DNA from: Salinivibrio kushneri
GTDB lineage: Bacteria > Pseudomonadota > Gammaproteobacteria > Enterobacterales > Vibrionaceae
Assembly (NCBI RefSeq): GCF_027286325.1
Contig: NZ_CP114588.1
Coordinates: 868,001 to 932,000, forward strand
DNA length: 64,000 bases
Direction of reading: 5' to 3'
Every line of letters starts with the position of its first letter. Positions within the stretch are counted from its first letter, which is position 1. A program made the translations under genes and the position numbers. The notes below the pieces were generated by a model, which saw only the letters and a list, made by a program, of their open reading frames with translations, did not search any database and was not told the origin of the DNA. Below, one piece after another: positions 55,339 through 64,000 of the stretch.

Positions 55339-56847
55339 GTGAATATTCTTGGTTATGCACAACGTATAGGTCGTGCGCTGATGGTACCGGTTGCGGTATT
55401 GCCAGCGGCTGCGATCTTAATGGGGGTCGGCTACTGGCTTGATCCAACTGGATGGGGGGGCAACAGTGCTCTCGCTGCTTTCTTGATAAAATCAGGGGCA
55501 GCCATTATCGATAATATGTCAGTGCTATTTGCAATTGGTGTAGCGTATGGCATGTCAAAAGATAAAGACGGCGCAGCTGCTCTGGCAGGGTTTGTTGGCT
55601 TTATGGTAATCACCACGCTGTGTGCGCCTGGTGCGGTAAGCCAAATTGGCTTGGTCGATATTTCAGCGGGTAACAATGAGCTTGCTTTCAGCAAAATCAA
55701 CAACCAGTTTATCGGTATCTTGATCGGCGTGGTTTCTGCTGAGCTGTACAACCGTTATAGCGGTGTTGAGTTGCCTAAAGCTTTGGCTTTCTTTAGCGGC
55801 AGACGTTTGGTGCCGATTTTGGTCTCTGTTGTGGCGATCATTATCTCGTTTGTATTAATGTTCGTCTGGCCTGTGCTATTTGGTGGTCTGGTTCACTTTG
55901 GTGAAAGCATCACTAATTTGGGTGCAGCTGGTGCCGGTGTTTATGGCTTCTTTAACCGCCTACTTATCCCTGTTGGTCTGCACCACGCGCTTAATGCAGT
56001 ATTCTGGTTCGACACTGTCGGTATTAACGACTTGGGTCGCTTCTGGATGGGGGCGCAAGGCCTTGAAACAGGCGAAGCGATTAAAGGTACCACAGGCATG
56101 TACATGGCAGGCTTCTTCCCAGTCATGATGTTTGGTCTGCCAGGTGCAGCGCTCGCGATTTATCATACTGCACGTCCTGAGAACAAAGCGCGTGTTGCGT
56201 CTATCATGATTGCTGCCGGCTTTGCCTCTTTCTTTACTGGGGTGACTGAGCCACTCGAGTTCTCATTCTTGTTTGTCGCACCTCTGTTGTTCGTGTTGCA
56301 TGCATTGTTAACGGGCGTTTCATTGTTTATCGCCGCAACCTTCGACTGGACCGCAGGCTTCGGCTTCTCTGCAGGGTTGGTTGACTTGGTGTTGTCGTCG
56401 AAAAACCCTGTTGCTAACCAGTGGTACATGCTGCCTATCATGGGCCTTGTGTTCTTCGCACTTTATTATGTGTCTTTCCGAGCGGCTATTTCAGCCTTGA
56501 ACCTGAAAACACCAGGTCGTGAAGATGACGCAGTAGAGAGTGCTCCTGCCAGCGCCAATACCGGTGAGGCGAGCGATAATCGCGAGCTAGCACGTAAGTA
56601 CCTTAAAGCCCTTGGTGGTCATCAAAACCTAACATCGATTGATGCTTGTATCACTCGTCTGCGTCTGTCGGTTGCCGACCGCGAGGTGGTTGATGAAGCT
56701 AAATTGAAAGCCATTGGTGCTATGGGAGTTGTCAAGCTTGGCGAGAATAACTTGCAAGTTATTCTCGGCCCATTAGCAGAAATTATTGCGGGTGAGCTGA
56801 AACAAATCCCAGAAGATGAAGATTTATCGAAAGTGGCGCTGCCTTAA
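55339..56847 (+). CDS. nagE: N-acetylglucosamine-specific PTS permease (IIC-IIB)
   Basis: 502 residues. IIC spans about 1-375 with glucose-family PTS membrane signatures (GRALMVPVAVLPAAAILMGVGYWL, PVGLHHALNAVFWF, and FTGVTEPLEFSFLF). After a polar linker, IIB has the phospho-Cys in IDACITRLRLSV near residue 434. The IIA domain found in E. coli NagE (about 648 residues) is missing, so phosphate must come from another IIA such as Crr. Divergent from nagBAC. Confidence 0.95.
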   Translation: MNILGYAQRIGRALMVPVAVLPAAAILMGVGYWLDPTGWGGNSALAAFLIKSGAAIIDNMSVLFAIGVAYGMSKDKDGAAALAGFVGFMVITTLCAPGAVSQIGLVDISAGNNELAFSKINNQFIGILIGVVSAELYNRYSGVELPKALAFFSGRRLVPILVSVVAIIISFVLMFVWPVLFGGLVHFGESITNLGAAGAGVYGFFNRLLIPVGLHHALNAVFWFDTVGINDLGRFWMGAQGLETGEAIKGTTGMYMAGFFPVMMFGLPGAALAIYHTARPENKARVASIMIAAGFASFFTGVTEPLEFSFLFVAPLLFVLHALLTGVSLFIAATFDWTAGFGFSAGLVDLVLSSKNPVANQWYMLPIMGLVFFALYYVSFRAAISALNLKTPGREDDAVESAPASANTGEASDNRELARKYLKALGGHQNLTSIDACITRLRLSVADREVVDEAKLKAIGAMGVVKLGENNLQVILGPLAEIIAGELKQIPEDEDLSKVALP

Positions 56848-56889
56848 ACGAGGCATCCGAACTTTGATAACGTGACACTAACTTGACAC

Positions 56890-56919
56890 AAAACGCCCAG
56901 TTTGCCGCTGGGCGTTTTT
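56890..56919 (+). terminator. terminator after nagE
   Basis: AAAACGCCCAG-TTTGCCG-CTGGGCGTTTTT. Confidence 0.9.
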
Positions 56920-57074
56920 ATTGGTTGTTTCCCCCCTGCTTTCGCGCAAAAAAGTAACAAATAGGCCTGCACCGCGATGACAATGACAACAACGGGTTGA
57001 GTCGCAGCGCGGAATAGGAGATCATAGTGCCTATGTAGCTTTAAAATTCGCATTTTTGATACGAGGTAACCTTG

Positions 57075-58742
57075 ATGAGTGATGCTGAAGCTCGTCCCAC
57101 TAACTTTATTCGCCAAATCATTGATAAAGACTTGGCGGAAGGGAAACACACAGCGATCGTGACACGTTTCCCACCTGAGCCGAATGGCTATTTGCACATC
57201 GGCCATGCAAAATCAATTTGTTTGAACTTCGGGATCGCACAAGACTATCAGGGTGAATGTAACCTGCGTTTTGATGATACCAACCCAGAAAAAGAAAACG
57301 TGGAATACGTTGAGTCTATCAAGCGAGACGTGCAATGGTTAGGCTTTGATTGGGCAGGAGAGGTGCGTTACTCCTCAAACTACTTTGATAAGCTTTATGC
57401 TTACGCGGTTGAACTGATTGAAAAAGGGCTAGCGTACGTCGAAGAGCTGACGCCCGATGAGATCAGAGAGTATCGTGGCACATTGACTGAGCCTGGCAAG
57501 CACAGCCCTTATCGCGAACGTTCTGTTGAAGAGAACTTAGCATTGTTTGAAAAAATGCGTGCTGGTGAGTTTGCAGAAGGTAAAGCCTGTTTGCGTGCCA
57601 AAATCGATATGGCGTCGCCCTTTATGGTGATGCGTGATCCGGTTTTATATCGCGTGCGTTTTGCGCATCATCACCAGACTGGGGATAAGTGGTGCATTTA
57701 CCCAATGTATGACTTTACCCACTGCATCTCGGATGCACTGGAAGGAATTACCCATTCTCTGTGTACCCTCGAATTTCAAGATAACCGACGCCTATACGAT
57801 TGGGTATTGGAAAACATCACCATCGACTGCACACCGCGCCAATATGAGTTCAGCCGCTTAAATCTCGAGTATACCGTGATGTCCAAGCGTAAGCTGAACC
57901 AACTGGTGGAAGAGCAATTAGTGAACGGTTGGGATGATCCGCGTATGCTGACCATTTCAGGCTTGCGTCGCCGTGGTTACACGCCTGCCTCTATTCGTGA
58001 ATTTTGCCAGCGTATTGGTGTGACCAAGCAAGATAACACCATTGAAATGAGTGCACTTGAGTCTTGTGTACGCGATGACTTGAACGAAAATGCACCGCGT
58101 GCAATGGCAGTGCTCGATCCGATTAAACTGGTGATTGAAAACAAAGCTGATGACGTTGAGTGGCTAGATGCACCAAATCATCCAAACCAGCCAGAGATGG
58201 GGACGCGCCAAGTGCCATTCTCGCGCGAGATCTGGATTGAGCGCGAAGATTTCCGTGAATCAGCTAACAAGAAGTACAAACGATTGGTGCTGGACAAGGA
58301 AGTGCGTTTGCGCAATGCCTATGTGGTTAAAGCTGAACGTTGTGAGAAAGATGATGAAGGCAATATTACCACAGTGTATTGCAGCTATGATCCAGACACT
58401 CTCGGTAAGGATCCTGCCGATGGGCGTAAAGTAAAAGGGGTGATCCATTGGGTCTCTGCTGCTGAGGCGTTACCCGCTGAATTCCGTTTGTATGACCGCT
58501 TATTCACGGTGCCGAATCCGGCCAGCGCGGACAATTTCGCGGAAACCATCAACCCTGAGTCTCTACAGGTCCAACATGGCTATGTCGAACCAAGTATGCA
58601 GCATGCACCGGTAGAAAAGGGCTATCAGTTTGAGCGTACAGGCTATTTTTGTGCAGATAGCAAAGACAGCTGTCCTGACTCACTGGTTTTCAACCGGACG
58701 GTGAGCTTGCGTGATACCTGGGCGAAGATAGAAGGTAAATAA
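57075..58742 (+). CDS. glnS: glutaminyl-tRNA synthetase
   Basis: Class I aminoacyl-tRNA synthetase of 555 residues, same size as in E. coli. HIGH motif in [19 protein letters not shown]-equivalent VMSKRKLN. C-terminal beta-barrel anticodon-binding domain follows. ATG 57075 behind GAGGTAAC; the preceding TTG is not needed. Between nagE and fur. Confidence 0.97.
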   Translation: MSDAEARPTNFIRQIIDKDLAEGKHTAIVTRFPPEPNGYLHIGHAKSICLNFGIAQDYQGECNLRFDDTNPEKENVEYVESIKRDVQWLGFDWAGEVRYSSNYFDKLYAYAVELIEKGLAYVEELTPDEIREYRGTLTEPGKHSPYRERSVEENLALFEKMRAGEFAEGKACLRAKIDMASPFMVMRDPVLYRVRFAHHHQTGDKWCIYPMYDFTHCISDALEGITHSLCTLEFQDNRRLYDWVLENITIDCTPRQYEFSRLNLEYTVMSKRKLNQLVEEQLVNGWDDPRMLTISGLRRRGYTPASIREFCQRIGVTKQDNTIEMSALESCVRDDLNENAPRAMAVLDPIKLVIENKADDVEWLDAPNHPNQPEMGTRQVPFSREIWIEREDFRESANKKYKRLVLDKEVRLRNAYVVKAERCEKDDEGNITTVYCSYDPDTLGKDPADGRKVKGVIHWVSAAEALPAEFRLYDRLFTVPNPASADNFAETINPESLQVQHGYVEPSMQHAPVEKGYQFERTGYFCADSKDSCPDSLVFNRTVSLRDTWAKIEGK

Positions 58743-58743
58743 T

Positions 58744-58777
58744 AAAAAGCCGGCGTGATGAGCACGCCGGCTTTTTT
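58744..58777. terminator. bidirectional terminator between glnS and fur
   Basis: AAAAAGCCGGCGTG and CACGCCGGCTTTTTT around an ATGAG loop. Confidence 0.9.
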
Positions 58778-58794
58778 AGATCGTTCTCACTGAA

Positions 58795-59241
58795 TTAATC
58801 AGCGTTATGAATGGATGGGTCGGCTTTGCAATCGCCTTCCTTACAGTGACCATACAAATACAAACTATGGTTTGTCAGTTGCACATTAAAGCGTGCGGCG
58901 ATTTCTTTCTGACGCTCTTCAATCAAATCATCAGAAAATTCAATCACTTTACCGCAGTCAAGGCAGACTAAATGGTCATGATGATGCTGTGTCGCCAATT
59001 CAAATACGGACTTTCCGCCTTCAAAGTGGTGACGCGTGACAATGCCTGCATCGTCAAATTGGTTCAGTACGCGGTACACGGTTGCTAGGCCAATTTCTTC
59101 ACCTAGGTCGATTAATTTCTTATACAGGTCTTCGGCACTGATGTGCTGGCAATCTGGCTGTTGCAGCACTTCTAGGATCTTGAGCCGTGGGAGGGTGACT
59201 TTGAGCCCAGCTTGCTTCAACGCCTGGTTATTGTCTGACAT
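58795..59241 (-). CDS. fur: ferric uptake regulator Fur
   Basis: 148 residues. N-terminal winged helix (LKVTLPRLKILEVLQ to GLATVYRVLNQFDDAGI) and metal-binding dimerisation domain (HHHDHLVCLDCGKVIEF). The C-terminal Cys pair CKEGDC is present. An iron-loaded repressor of iron uptake genes. Confidence 0.97.
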   Translation of the reverse strand: MSDNNQALKQAGLKVTLPRLKILEVLQQPDCQHISAEDLYKKLIDLGEEIGLATVYRVLNQFDDAGIVTRHHFEGGKSVFELATQHHHDHLVCLDCGKVIEFSDDLIEERQKEIAARFNVQLTNHSLYLYGHCKEGDCKADPSIHNAD

Positions 59242-59437
59242 GTGTATCTACCTGTTTTCTGCCTGAGTTAAGACAGTTGGATTAGCAAGGAAAATATTTT
59301 ATAAGCCTATCAAAATTGCACCGCTCTCGCTACTCTCGACACGCTTTGTTAGGGGGAATTTTGATCATTTGTGGTTGCATCAATGTTTACTAGATGTGAA
59401 TATTGCCTGGTTAGACCAGATAAGGATGTCAACTTAC

Positions 59438-59926
59438 ATGTATCGCTTCTACAAACCACGTATTGTTAAGTGGGCACTTAACAGCTGGCCACCTTTTTGG
59501 GGCGCAGGGATCCATATTGACGCCATTAGCCAGGATTTTAAATGCGTCAACATGCGCTTGAAGCTCCGCTGGTGGAATAAAAATGCCAATCGTACCCAGT
59601 ATGGCGGTAGCATCTTCTCTTTAACCGATCCTGTTTATGCGCTCATGTTAATGGGTATTCTCGGTCCCCAGTACCATGTTTGGGACAAGCAAGCAGATAT
59701 CAATTTTATTAAGCCGGGAACGACGGACTTGTACGCAGATTTCGTGATCAGTGATGCGGTATTAACCGATATTCAACAACAAGCAGGACGAGGCGATAAG
59801 GTGCTGCCTGAGTTTGTTGTCCACGTCAAAGACGCGCATGGCGAGGTGGTTGCTGAAGTAAGGCGTACACTTTATGTGAGAAAAAAACGCCAGTATCGAG
59901 ATATAGCCAGCAAACAAGCCGCATGA
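59438..59926 (+). CDS. DUF4442 (hotdog-fold) protein
   Basis: 162 residues. The N-terminal WPPFWGAGIHIDAIS and central GGSIFSLTDPVYALMLMGILG match the DUF4442 thioesterase-like hotdog family. No enzymatic residues can be assigned. ATG 59438 is used since it gives an N-terminus YRFYKPRIVKWALN like relatives and has AAGGA upstream; ATG 59426 is an alternative. It faces fldA, with a terminator between them. Confidence 0.8.
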   Translation: MYRFYKPRIVKWALNSWPPFWGAGIHIDAISQDFKCVNMRLKLRWWNKNANRTQYGGSIFSLTDPVYALMLMGILGPQYHVWDKQADINFIKPGTTDLYADFVISDAVLTDIQQQAGRGDKVLPEFVVHVKDAHGEVVAEVRRTLYVRKKRQYRDIASKQAA

Positions 59927-59950
59927 TCGGCTCGTTGTGCGCCGGTTAGA

Positions 59951-59984
59951 TAAAAAACGCCAAGGTTGAGTACCCTTGGCGTTT
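59951..59984 (-). terminator. terminator of fldA
   Basis: AAACGCCAAGG and CCTTGGCGTTT stem; T-tract on the minus strand, short T on the plus strand. Confidence 0.82.
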
Positions 59985-59996
59985 GATAAGCCAGAC

Positions 59997-60524
59997 TTAG
60001 TCTTCAAGCTCTGCTAGACACATTTCTTCGTAAACTTGTTTCACCCACTTGCTCACACGCTCGTCGGTCAGTTCAGGCTGGCGATCTTCATCCACACACA
60101 AGCCAACAAAATGGTTGTCATCAACCAATGCTTGTGAGGCTTCAAATTCATACCCCTCCGTTGGCCAATGACCAATGATGGTAGCGCCTTTCGCTTCAAT
60201 GATGTCGCGGACGGTGCCCATGGCATCACAGAAGTATTCTGCGTAATCTTCCTGGTCGCCACAGCCGAAAATAGCCACGAGTTTTGTTGAGAAGTCAATT
60301 TGCTCTAACTCTGGGAAAAAGTCATCCCAGTCGCACTGTGCTTCACCGTAATACCATGTTGGAATACCGATCAGCAGCAAATCAAAGTTATCAATATCTT
60401 CTTTGCTGCTCTTCGCGATATCCTGCACGTGAACCATTTGCTTGCCTAACTGCTTTTGAATGGTTTTTGCAATTGCTTCCGTGTTTCCCGTGTCACTACC
60501 AAAGAAGAGACCTACACTCGCCAT
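59997..60524 (-). CDS. fldA: flavodoxin FldA
   Basis: 175 residues. FMN phosphate loop FGSDTGNTEAIAKTI at the N-terminus, tyrosine-bearing loops around PTWYYGEAQCDWDDFF and GCGDQEDYAEYFCDAMG. Low-potential electron carrier. Downstream of a DUF2788 gene and near fur, as in E. coli. Confidence 0.96.
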   Translation of the reverse strand: MASVGLFFGSDTGNTEAIAKTIQKQLGKQMVHVQDIAKSSKEDIDNFDLLLIGIPTWYYGEAQCDWDDFFPELEQIDFSTKLVAIFGCGDQEDYAEYFCDAMGTVRDIIEAKGATIIGHWPTEGYEFEASQALVDDNHFVGLCVDEDRQPELTDERVSKWVKQVYEEMCLAELED

Positions 60525-60635
60525 ATAAAAAACACCCGTTTTGTCAGTGGGTTGCTGTTTGCAACTAACTCGAATTAAAGAAAAAGCGTCGCTTTTTCAA
60601 ACCTATATGATTAACCAGTGACTTCAGTGCTAGGG

Positions 60636-60857
60636 TTAGCCGATGCCGACCCCTTCCCAAACCAACTGAATCACACCTTTTACGATAAAGCCGACACAGC
60701 CTAGTGTGAGCACAAACCAGACGATCCGTCGGCCGAATACTGGCACATTGCCCTCACGTAACACGTCTTTAATTGCCATGCCGATAAAAAAGAAAATCGC
60801 GGCGAAGACGAGATCTAGACCTATTTTCTCGAGCAATTGAAAGTGCTCGTAAAGCAT
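60636..60857 (-). CDS. DUF2788 family small membrane protein
   Basis: 73 residues with two membrane helices (about 12-30 and 44-66) joined by a basic loop (KDVLREGNVPVFGRR). Function unknown. ATG 60857 stands behind GGAGG with five bases spacing; the longer frame from 60893 uses a TTG. Confidence 0.8.
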   Translation of the reverse strand: MLYEHFQLLEKIGLDLVFAAIFFFIGMAIKDVLREGNVPVFGRRIVWFVLTLGCVGFIVKGVIQLVWEGVGIG

Positions 60858-60917
60858 GCGTGCCTCCATTGAGCACCGACTTATGCGGCGCAATATACCA
60901 CAAGGGTCACTTAACTG

Positions 60918-61691
60918 TTAACGCTCGCTCGGCATTAAAAAACGTTCTATGACGCTGGCAACCACCGCCGGTTTTTCAGCATGTAGCCAATGACCCGTGC
61001 CTGCCACCATATGCGCTTTTGAATGAGGAAACTGAGCGACAATGGCCTCGCGGTGGTCTGGCAGAATGTATTCAGAGTTCTGCCCTTTGACAAACAGAGT
61101 TGGGCCCGAATACTGGCCAAACTCTGTCCATCCCATGATGTCACGATAGCCGTGATAAAGATTATCAATATTGAAGCGCCAGGCGTAGTGACCGTGATCG
61201 GTTTTATAGAGTGATTTCAATAAAAATTGGCTCACGCCTGGATTTTCGATCGATTCATTCATAATGGTTTGCGCTTGTTGGCGGCTTTCCAGTGTCACCC
61301 TTTGTGTCTGATGCAATGCCTTGAAAACATTGTCATGGCGATTAACTTGATAATCGACTGGGGCAATATCCATCACTACTAATTGTTCTACGCGCTTAGG
61401 GAAACGCTGAGCGACGGCCATAGCCACTTTACCACCCATTGAGTGACCGACGATGATGGCTGACTCAAGCTGTTGTGCATCCATCCATGCGACCACGGCA
61501 TCAGACTGGCTTTGATAATCTGTGCACTCTGTATGATAGGATCGACCATGGTTAGGTAGATCAATTTGGTAGACACAAAAATGATCGGCCAGTGTCTTTG
61601 CTAGCCCGCCTAAATTATCGAGATCACCGAATAAACCGTGGATCAATACGAGCGGTGAGCCCTCACCGCGAGACTTTCCGTTTAACAACAC
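60918..61691 (-). CDS. ybfF: YbfF-like alpha/beta-hydrolase
   Basis: 257 residues, esterase/acyl-CoA-thioesterase family. Oxyanion segment LVLIHGLFGDLDNLG, nucleophile elbow VGHSMGGKVA and the His of GTGHWLHAEKP. Divergent from seqA, as in E. coli. Confidence 0.92.
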   Translation of the reverse strand: MLLNGKSRGEGSPLVLIHGLFGDLDNLGGLAKTLADHFCVYQIDLPNHGRSYHTECTDYQSQSDAVVAWMDAQQLESAIIVGHSMGGKVAMAVAQRFPKRVEQLVVMDIAPVDYQVNRHDNVFKALHQTQRVTLESRQQAQTIMNESIENPGVSQFLLKSLYKTDHGHYAWRFNIDNLYHGYRDIMGWTEFGQYSGPTLFVKGQNSEYILPDHREAIVAQFPHSKAHMVAGTGHWLHAEKPAVVASVIERFLMPSER

Positions 61692-61790
61692 GTTGCTTTT
61701 CTCTCAGATTACTGGCTTTAACGTAGAGTATACCTATCTATCTCTGTATAATCGCCCCGTTAAACGATAAACAGGACGCGATGAAAAACA

Positions 61791-62336
61791 ATGAAGACGA
61801 TAGAGGTTGACGACGATCTATACCGGTATATTGCCAGCCAAACTCAGCATATTGGCGAAAGCGCATCAGACATCCTGCGTCGCTTACTGCTGTCGGACTC
61901 GGCACCGCAGCCAACTCAGGCTGCGCCGACGACGCCCTCTCGTTCTAGCGGTATTGTTGTCAGTAAAGATGCTGGGCGCAGTGCGTCCGTCGATCGTGTC
62001 AAAGCGATGCGAACGTTATTGATTTCAGATGAGTTTGCGGCCCAAGAACGAGCGATTGGCCGCTTTATGCTGATCCTCACCACCTTATACCGTGTTGACC
62101 AACAAGGATTCGCAGATGGTATGGCGCTAAAAGGGCGAACCCGTCTGTATTTTGCCGATAATCCACAAACCTTATTAGAAAGCGGCAAAACCACCAAACC
62201 CAAGCAGATTCCAGACACCCCTTTTTGGGTCATCACCAACACGAATACTGGCCGTAAGCGTCAGATGGTGGAGCAGCTTATGGAAAAAATGCAGTTCCCG
62301 AGTGATTTGACTGAGAAGGTTGTGAACGCGATTTAA
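61791..62336 (+). CDS. seqA: replication-initiation negative regulator SeqA
   Basis: 181 residues. N-terminal oligomerisation helix ([18 protein letters not shown]) and a C-terminal domain that binds hemimethylated GATC ([16 protein letters not shown] region: [18 protein letters not shown]). Restrains initiation at oriC and helps nucleoid order. Followed by pgm after 28 bases. Confidence 0.95.
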   Translation: MKTIEVDDDLYRYIASQTQHIGESASDILRRLLLSDSAPQPTQAAPTTPSRSSGIVVSKDAGRSASVDRVKAMRTLLISDEFAAQERAIGRFMLILTTLYRVDQQGFADGMALKGRTRLYFADNPQTLLESGKTTKPKQIPDTPFWVITNTNTGRKRQMVEQLMEKMQFPSDLTEKVVNAI

Positions 62337-62364
62337 TCTATGCCACTCATGGGAGAAGAGAATT

Positions 62365-64000
62365 ATGGCAGTGCATCCTCAAGCCGGACAGCGCGCGAAT
62401 CCGCAAGATTTGTGTGATATCCCGGCGCTTGTGACGCGTTTTTTCCAGGCTCAACCACGTCCAGGTCATCCGTCGCAACGTGTTGCGTTTGGGACGTCAG
62501 GACACCGTGGAAGCGCGTTGAACACCACGTTTAACCGCGATCATATTTTGGCGATTGCACAAGCAATTTGTGATGAGCGCAGCGCGCGCGGCATTTCTGG
62601 CCCTGTCTTTGTGGGAAAAGACACTCATGCGCTTTCCGAACCCGCCTTCGGTGCCGTGGTTGAAGTATTGACGGCCAATCAGGTACAGGTTATTGCGCAA
62701 GCCGATCAGGGCTATACGCCAACACCGGGCATTTCCCAACAAATTCTGGCTTATAACCGTGATCATGCAGAGCAAGCGGATGGGATTGTGATCACCCCTT
62801 CACATAACCCGCCGCAAGATGGTGGCATCAAGTACAATCCACCTCATGGTGGTCCAGCAGAAGGGGCCATCACAAAATCGATTGAATCACGCGCCAACGA
62901 CTATATTGATGCTGGCTTAGAAGGCGTTCAACGATGGACTATCGACGAAGCACGGGTAAGCGCTTACTACCAGGAGCAAGACTTAGTGACTCCTTATGTC
63001 GCAGGGCTGGAGCGTGTCGTTGATATCAAGACCATTCAAGCGGCAGGCTTAAAACTTGCCGTCGACCCTTTGGGGGGCGCAGGGATCCGCTATTGGCAGC
63101 AAATTGCCGCGCATTATCAACTCGATATAACCCTGATTAATGACCATATCGACCCAACGTTTGGCTTTATGCCTCGCGATGGTGACGGCGTAATTCGTAT
63201 GGATTGCTCGTCGGCATACGCAATGGCTGGACTACTGGCGTACAAAGATGATTATGATTTGGCATTTGGTAATGATCCAGATTTTGATCGTCACGGCATT
63301 GTGACCCCAGCTGGCTTGATGAACCCGAATCACTATTTAGCGGTGTGCATTGATTATTTATTCCGCCACCGTCCGCAATGGTCAGCCGATTTAGGCGTGG
63401 GTAAGACCCTCGTATCCAGTGCGATCATTGATAAGGTGGTTGGCGACCTCGCTCGCCCGCTGGTTGAAGTGCCTGTCGGTTTTAAATGGTTTGTGCCCGG
63501 CTTGAGTGAAGGAACGCTTGGCTTTGGCGGGGAAGAAAGTGCCGGTGCTTCATTCTTAACCTTTGATGGTAAACCTTGGTCAACGGATAAAGATGGCATT
63601 ATTCTCTGCTTATTGGCTGCTGAGATCTTGGCAGTAACGGGACTGACGCCTCAAGCCTATTACCAGAAACTTGCCGACAAGCACGGTGATCCGGCGTATA
63701 ACCGTTTACAAGCCATTGCTAACGCTGAGCAAAAACAGGTGCTCAGTGAGCTAAGCCCAGAGATGGTGACAGCGGAGACCTTGGCCGGTGATACCATTAC
63801 CGCCAAACTGACCCACGCACCGGGCAACGGCGCTGCCGTCGGTGGTTTGAAAGTCGTCACTGAATTTGGTTGGTTCGCGGCGCGCCCATCAGGGACAGAA
63901 GATATCTATAAAATCTACTGTGAAAGCTTTAAAGGCGATGAGCATTTGCGTTTGATTGAACAAGAAGCGCAACAAATAGTTGATCGTGTGTTCAATGAGC
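62365..64000 (+). CDS. pgm: phosphoglucomutase, cut by the window end
   Basis: Interconverts glucose-1-P and glucose-6-P. Open for 545 codons to the window edge; E. coli Pgm has 546 residues, so only the last codons are missing. Catalytic phosphoserine is S146 in [11 protein letters not shown], metal site NDPDFDRHG, sugar site GGEESAG, and phosphate site [14 protein letters not shown] 62365 has GGGAGAAGAG upstream. Operon with seqA. Confidence 0.95.
   Translation, partial: MAVHPQAGQRANPQDLCDIPALVTRFFQAQPRPGHPSQRVAFGTSGHRGSALNTTFNRDHILAIAQAICDERSARGISGPVFVGKDTHALSEPAFGAVVEVLTANQVQVIAQADQGYTPTPGISQQILAYNRDHAEQADGIVITPSHNPPQDGGIKYNPPHGGPAEGAITKSIESRANDYIDAGLEGVQRWTIDEARVSAYYQEQDLVTPYVAGLERVVDIKTIQAAGLKLAVDPLGGAGIRYWQQIAAHYQLDITLINDHIDPTFGFMPRDGDGVIRMDCSSAYAMAGLLAYKDDYDLAFGNDPDFDRHGIVTPAGLMNPNHYLAVCIDYLFRHRPQWSADLGVGKTLVSSAIIDKVVGDLARPLVEVPVGFKWFVPGLSEGTLGFGGEESAGASFLTFDGKPWSTDKDGIILCLLAAEILAVTGLTPQAYYQKLADKHGDPAYNRLQAIANAEQKQVLSELSPEMVTAETLAGDTITAKLTHAPGNGAAVGGLKVVTEFGWFAARPSGTEDIYKIYCESFKGDEHLRLIEQEAQQIVDRVFNE

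Overview
This window is a gene-dense, mobile-element-free stretch of a gammaproteobacterial chromosome. The lineage is almost certainly Vibrionaceae. The evidence is a VxrABC-type two-component operon, seqA followed by pgm, an OmpU-like acidic porin, the order betIBA-choXWV with an ABC choline importer, and an E. coli-like block ybaN-apt-dnaX-ybaB-recR-htpG-adk-hemH-gsk. The heavy investment in compatible-solute uptake and synthesis, plus very acidic porin and periplasmic proteins, fits a moderately halophilic genus such as Salinivibrio or a relative. The genus is inference; sequence comparison would settle it.

Layout. (1) 1-7 kb: a wall-stress type sensor kinase/regulator operon (vxrABC), dps, a tandem HD-GYP protein and a soluble double-PAS chemoreceptor. 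(2) 7-10 kb: a GbsR/MarR regulator with a bd-type (CIO-like) quinol oxidase. (3) 10.5-17.5 kb: one operon for choline uptake and oxidation to glycine betaine. (4) 17.6-21 kb: a fasciclin protein, a small secreted protein, yjjG and nupC. (5) 21.5-25.2 kb: two tandem paralogous BCCT transporters, each with the same upstream dyad at the same distance from the start codon. (6) 25.3-30 kb: a cNMP/CBS/nucleotidyltransferase protein with a DnaQ-like exonuclease, a small membrane protein and an AGCS amino-acid symporter. (7) 30.4-35 kb: a minus-strand operon dinG, TSUP permease, priC, HDAC-like deacetylase, ybaM. (8) 35.5-38 kb: a porin, a YccT-family protein, a DksA-like zinc-finger protein and a 39-residue membrane peptide. 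(9) 38.2-49.8 kb: the housekeeping block to gsk, then asnB. (10) 50-56.8 kb: a YbaL-like antiporter, nagBAC and divergent nagE. (11) 57-64 kb: glnS, fur, a DUF4442 protein, fldA, a DUF2788 protein, ybfF, seqA and pgm, which is cut by the window end.

How it fits together. Choline enters through ChoXWV (and perhaps a BCCT carrier), is oxidised by BetA and BetB to glycine betaine, and BetI would release the operon when choline is present. The BCCT pair would import ready-made betaines. The nag genes form a self-contained N-acetylglucosamine unit. Two NagC-like operators flank the divergent nagB and nagE promoters with centres about 92 bp apart and a CRP-like site between them, which matches the known E. 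coli looping arrangement. NagE lacks a IIA domain and must borrow one. The region joins two blocks that lie apart in E. coli (the dnaX-htpG-gsk-ybaL block and the nag-glnS-fur-seqA-pgm block).

No tRNA, rRNA, CRISPR array, insertion sequence or prophage was recognised. Nothing here is clearly a new system. The best leads are the tandem BCCT genes with a shared operator-like dyad and patchy identity, a 7-A slippery site in dnaX placed to give a gamma-sized product, the deacetylase inside the dinG-priC operon, and a compact two-hairpin porin leader with a mini-ORF.
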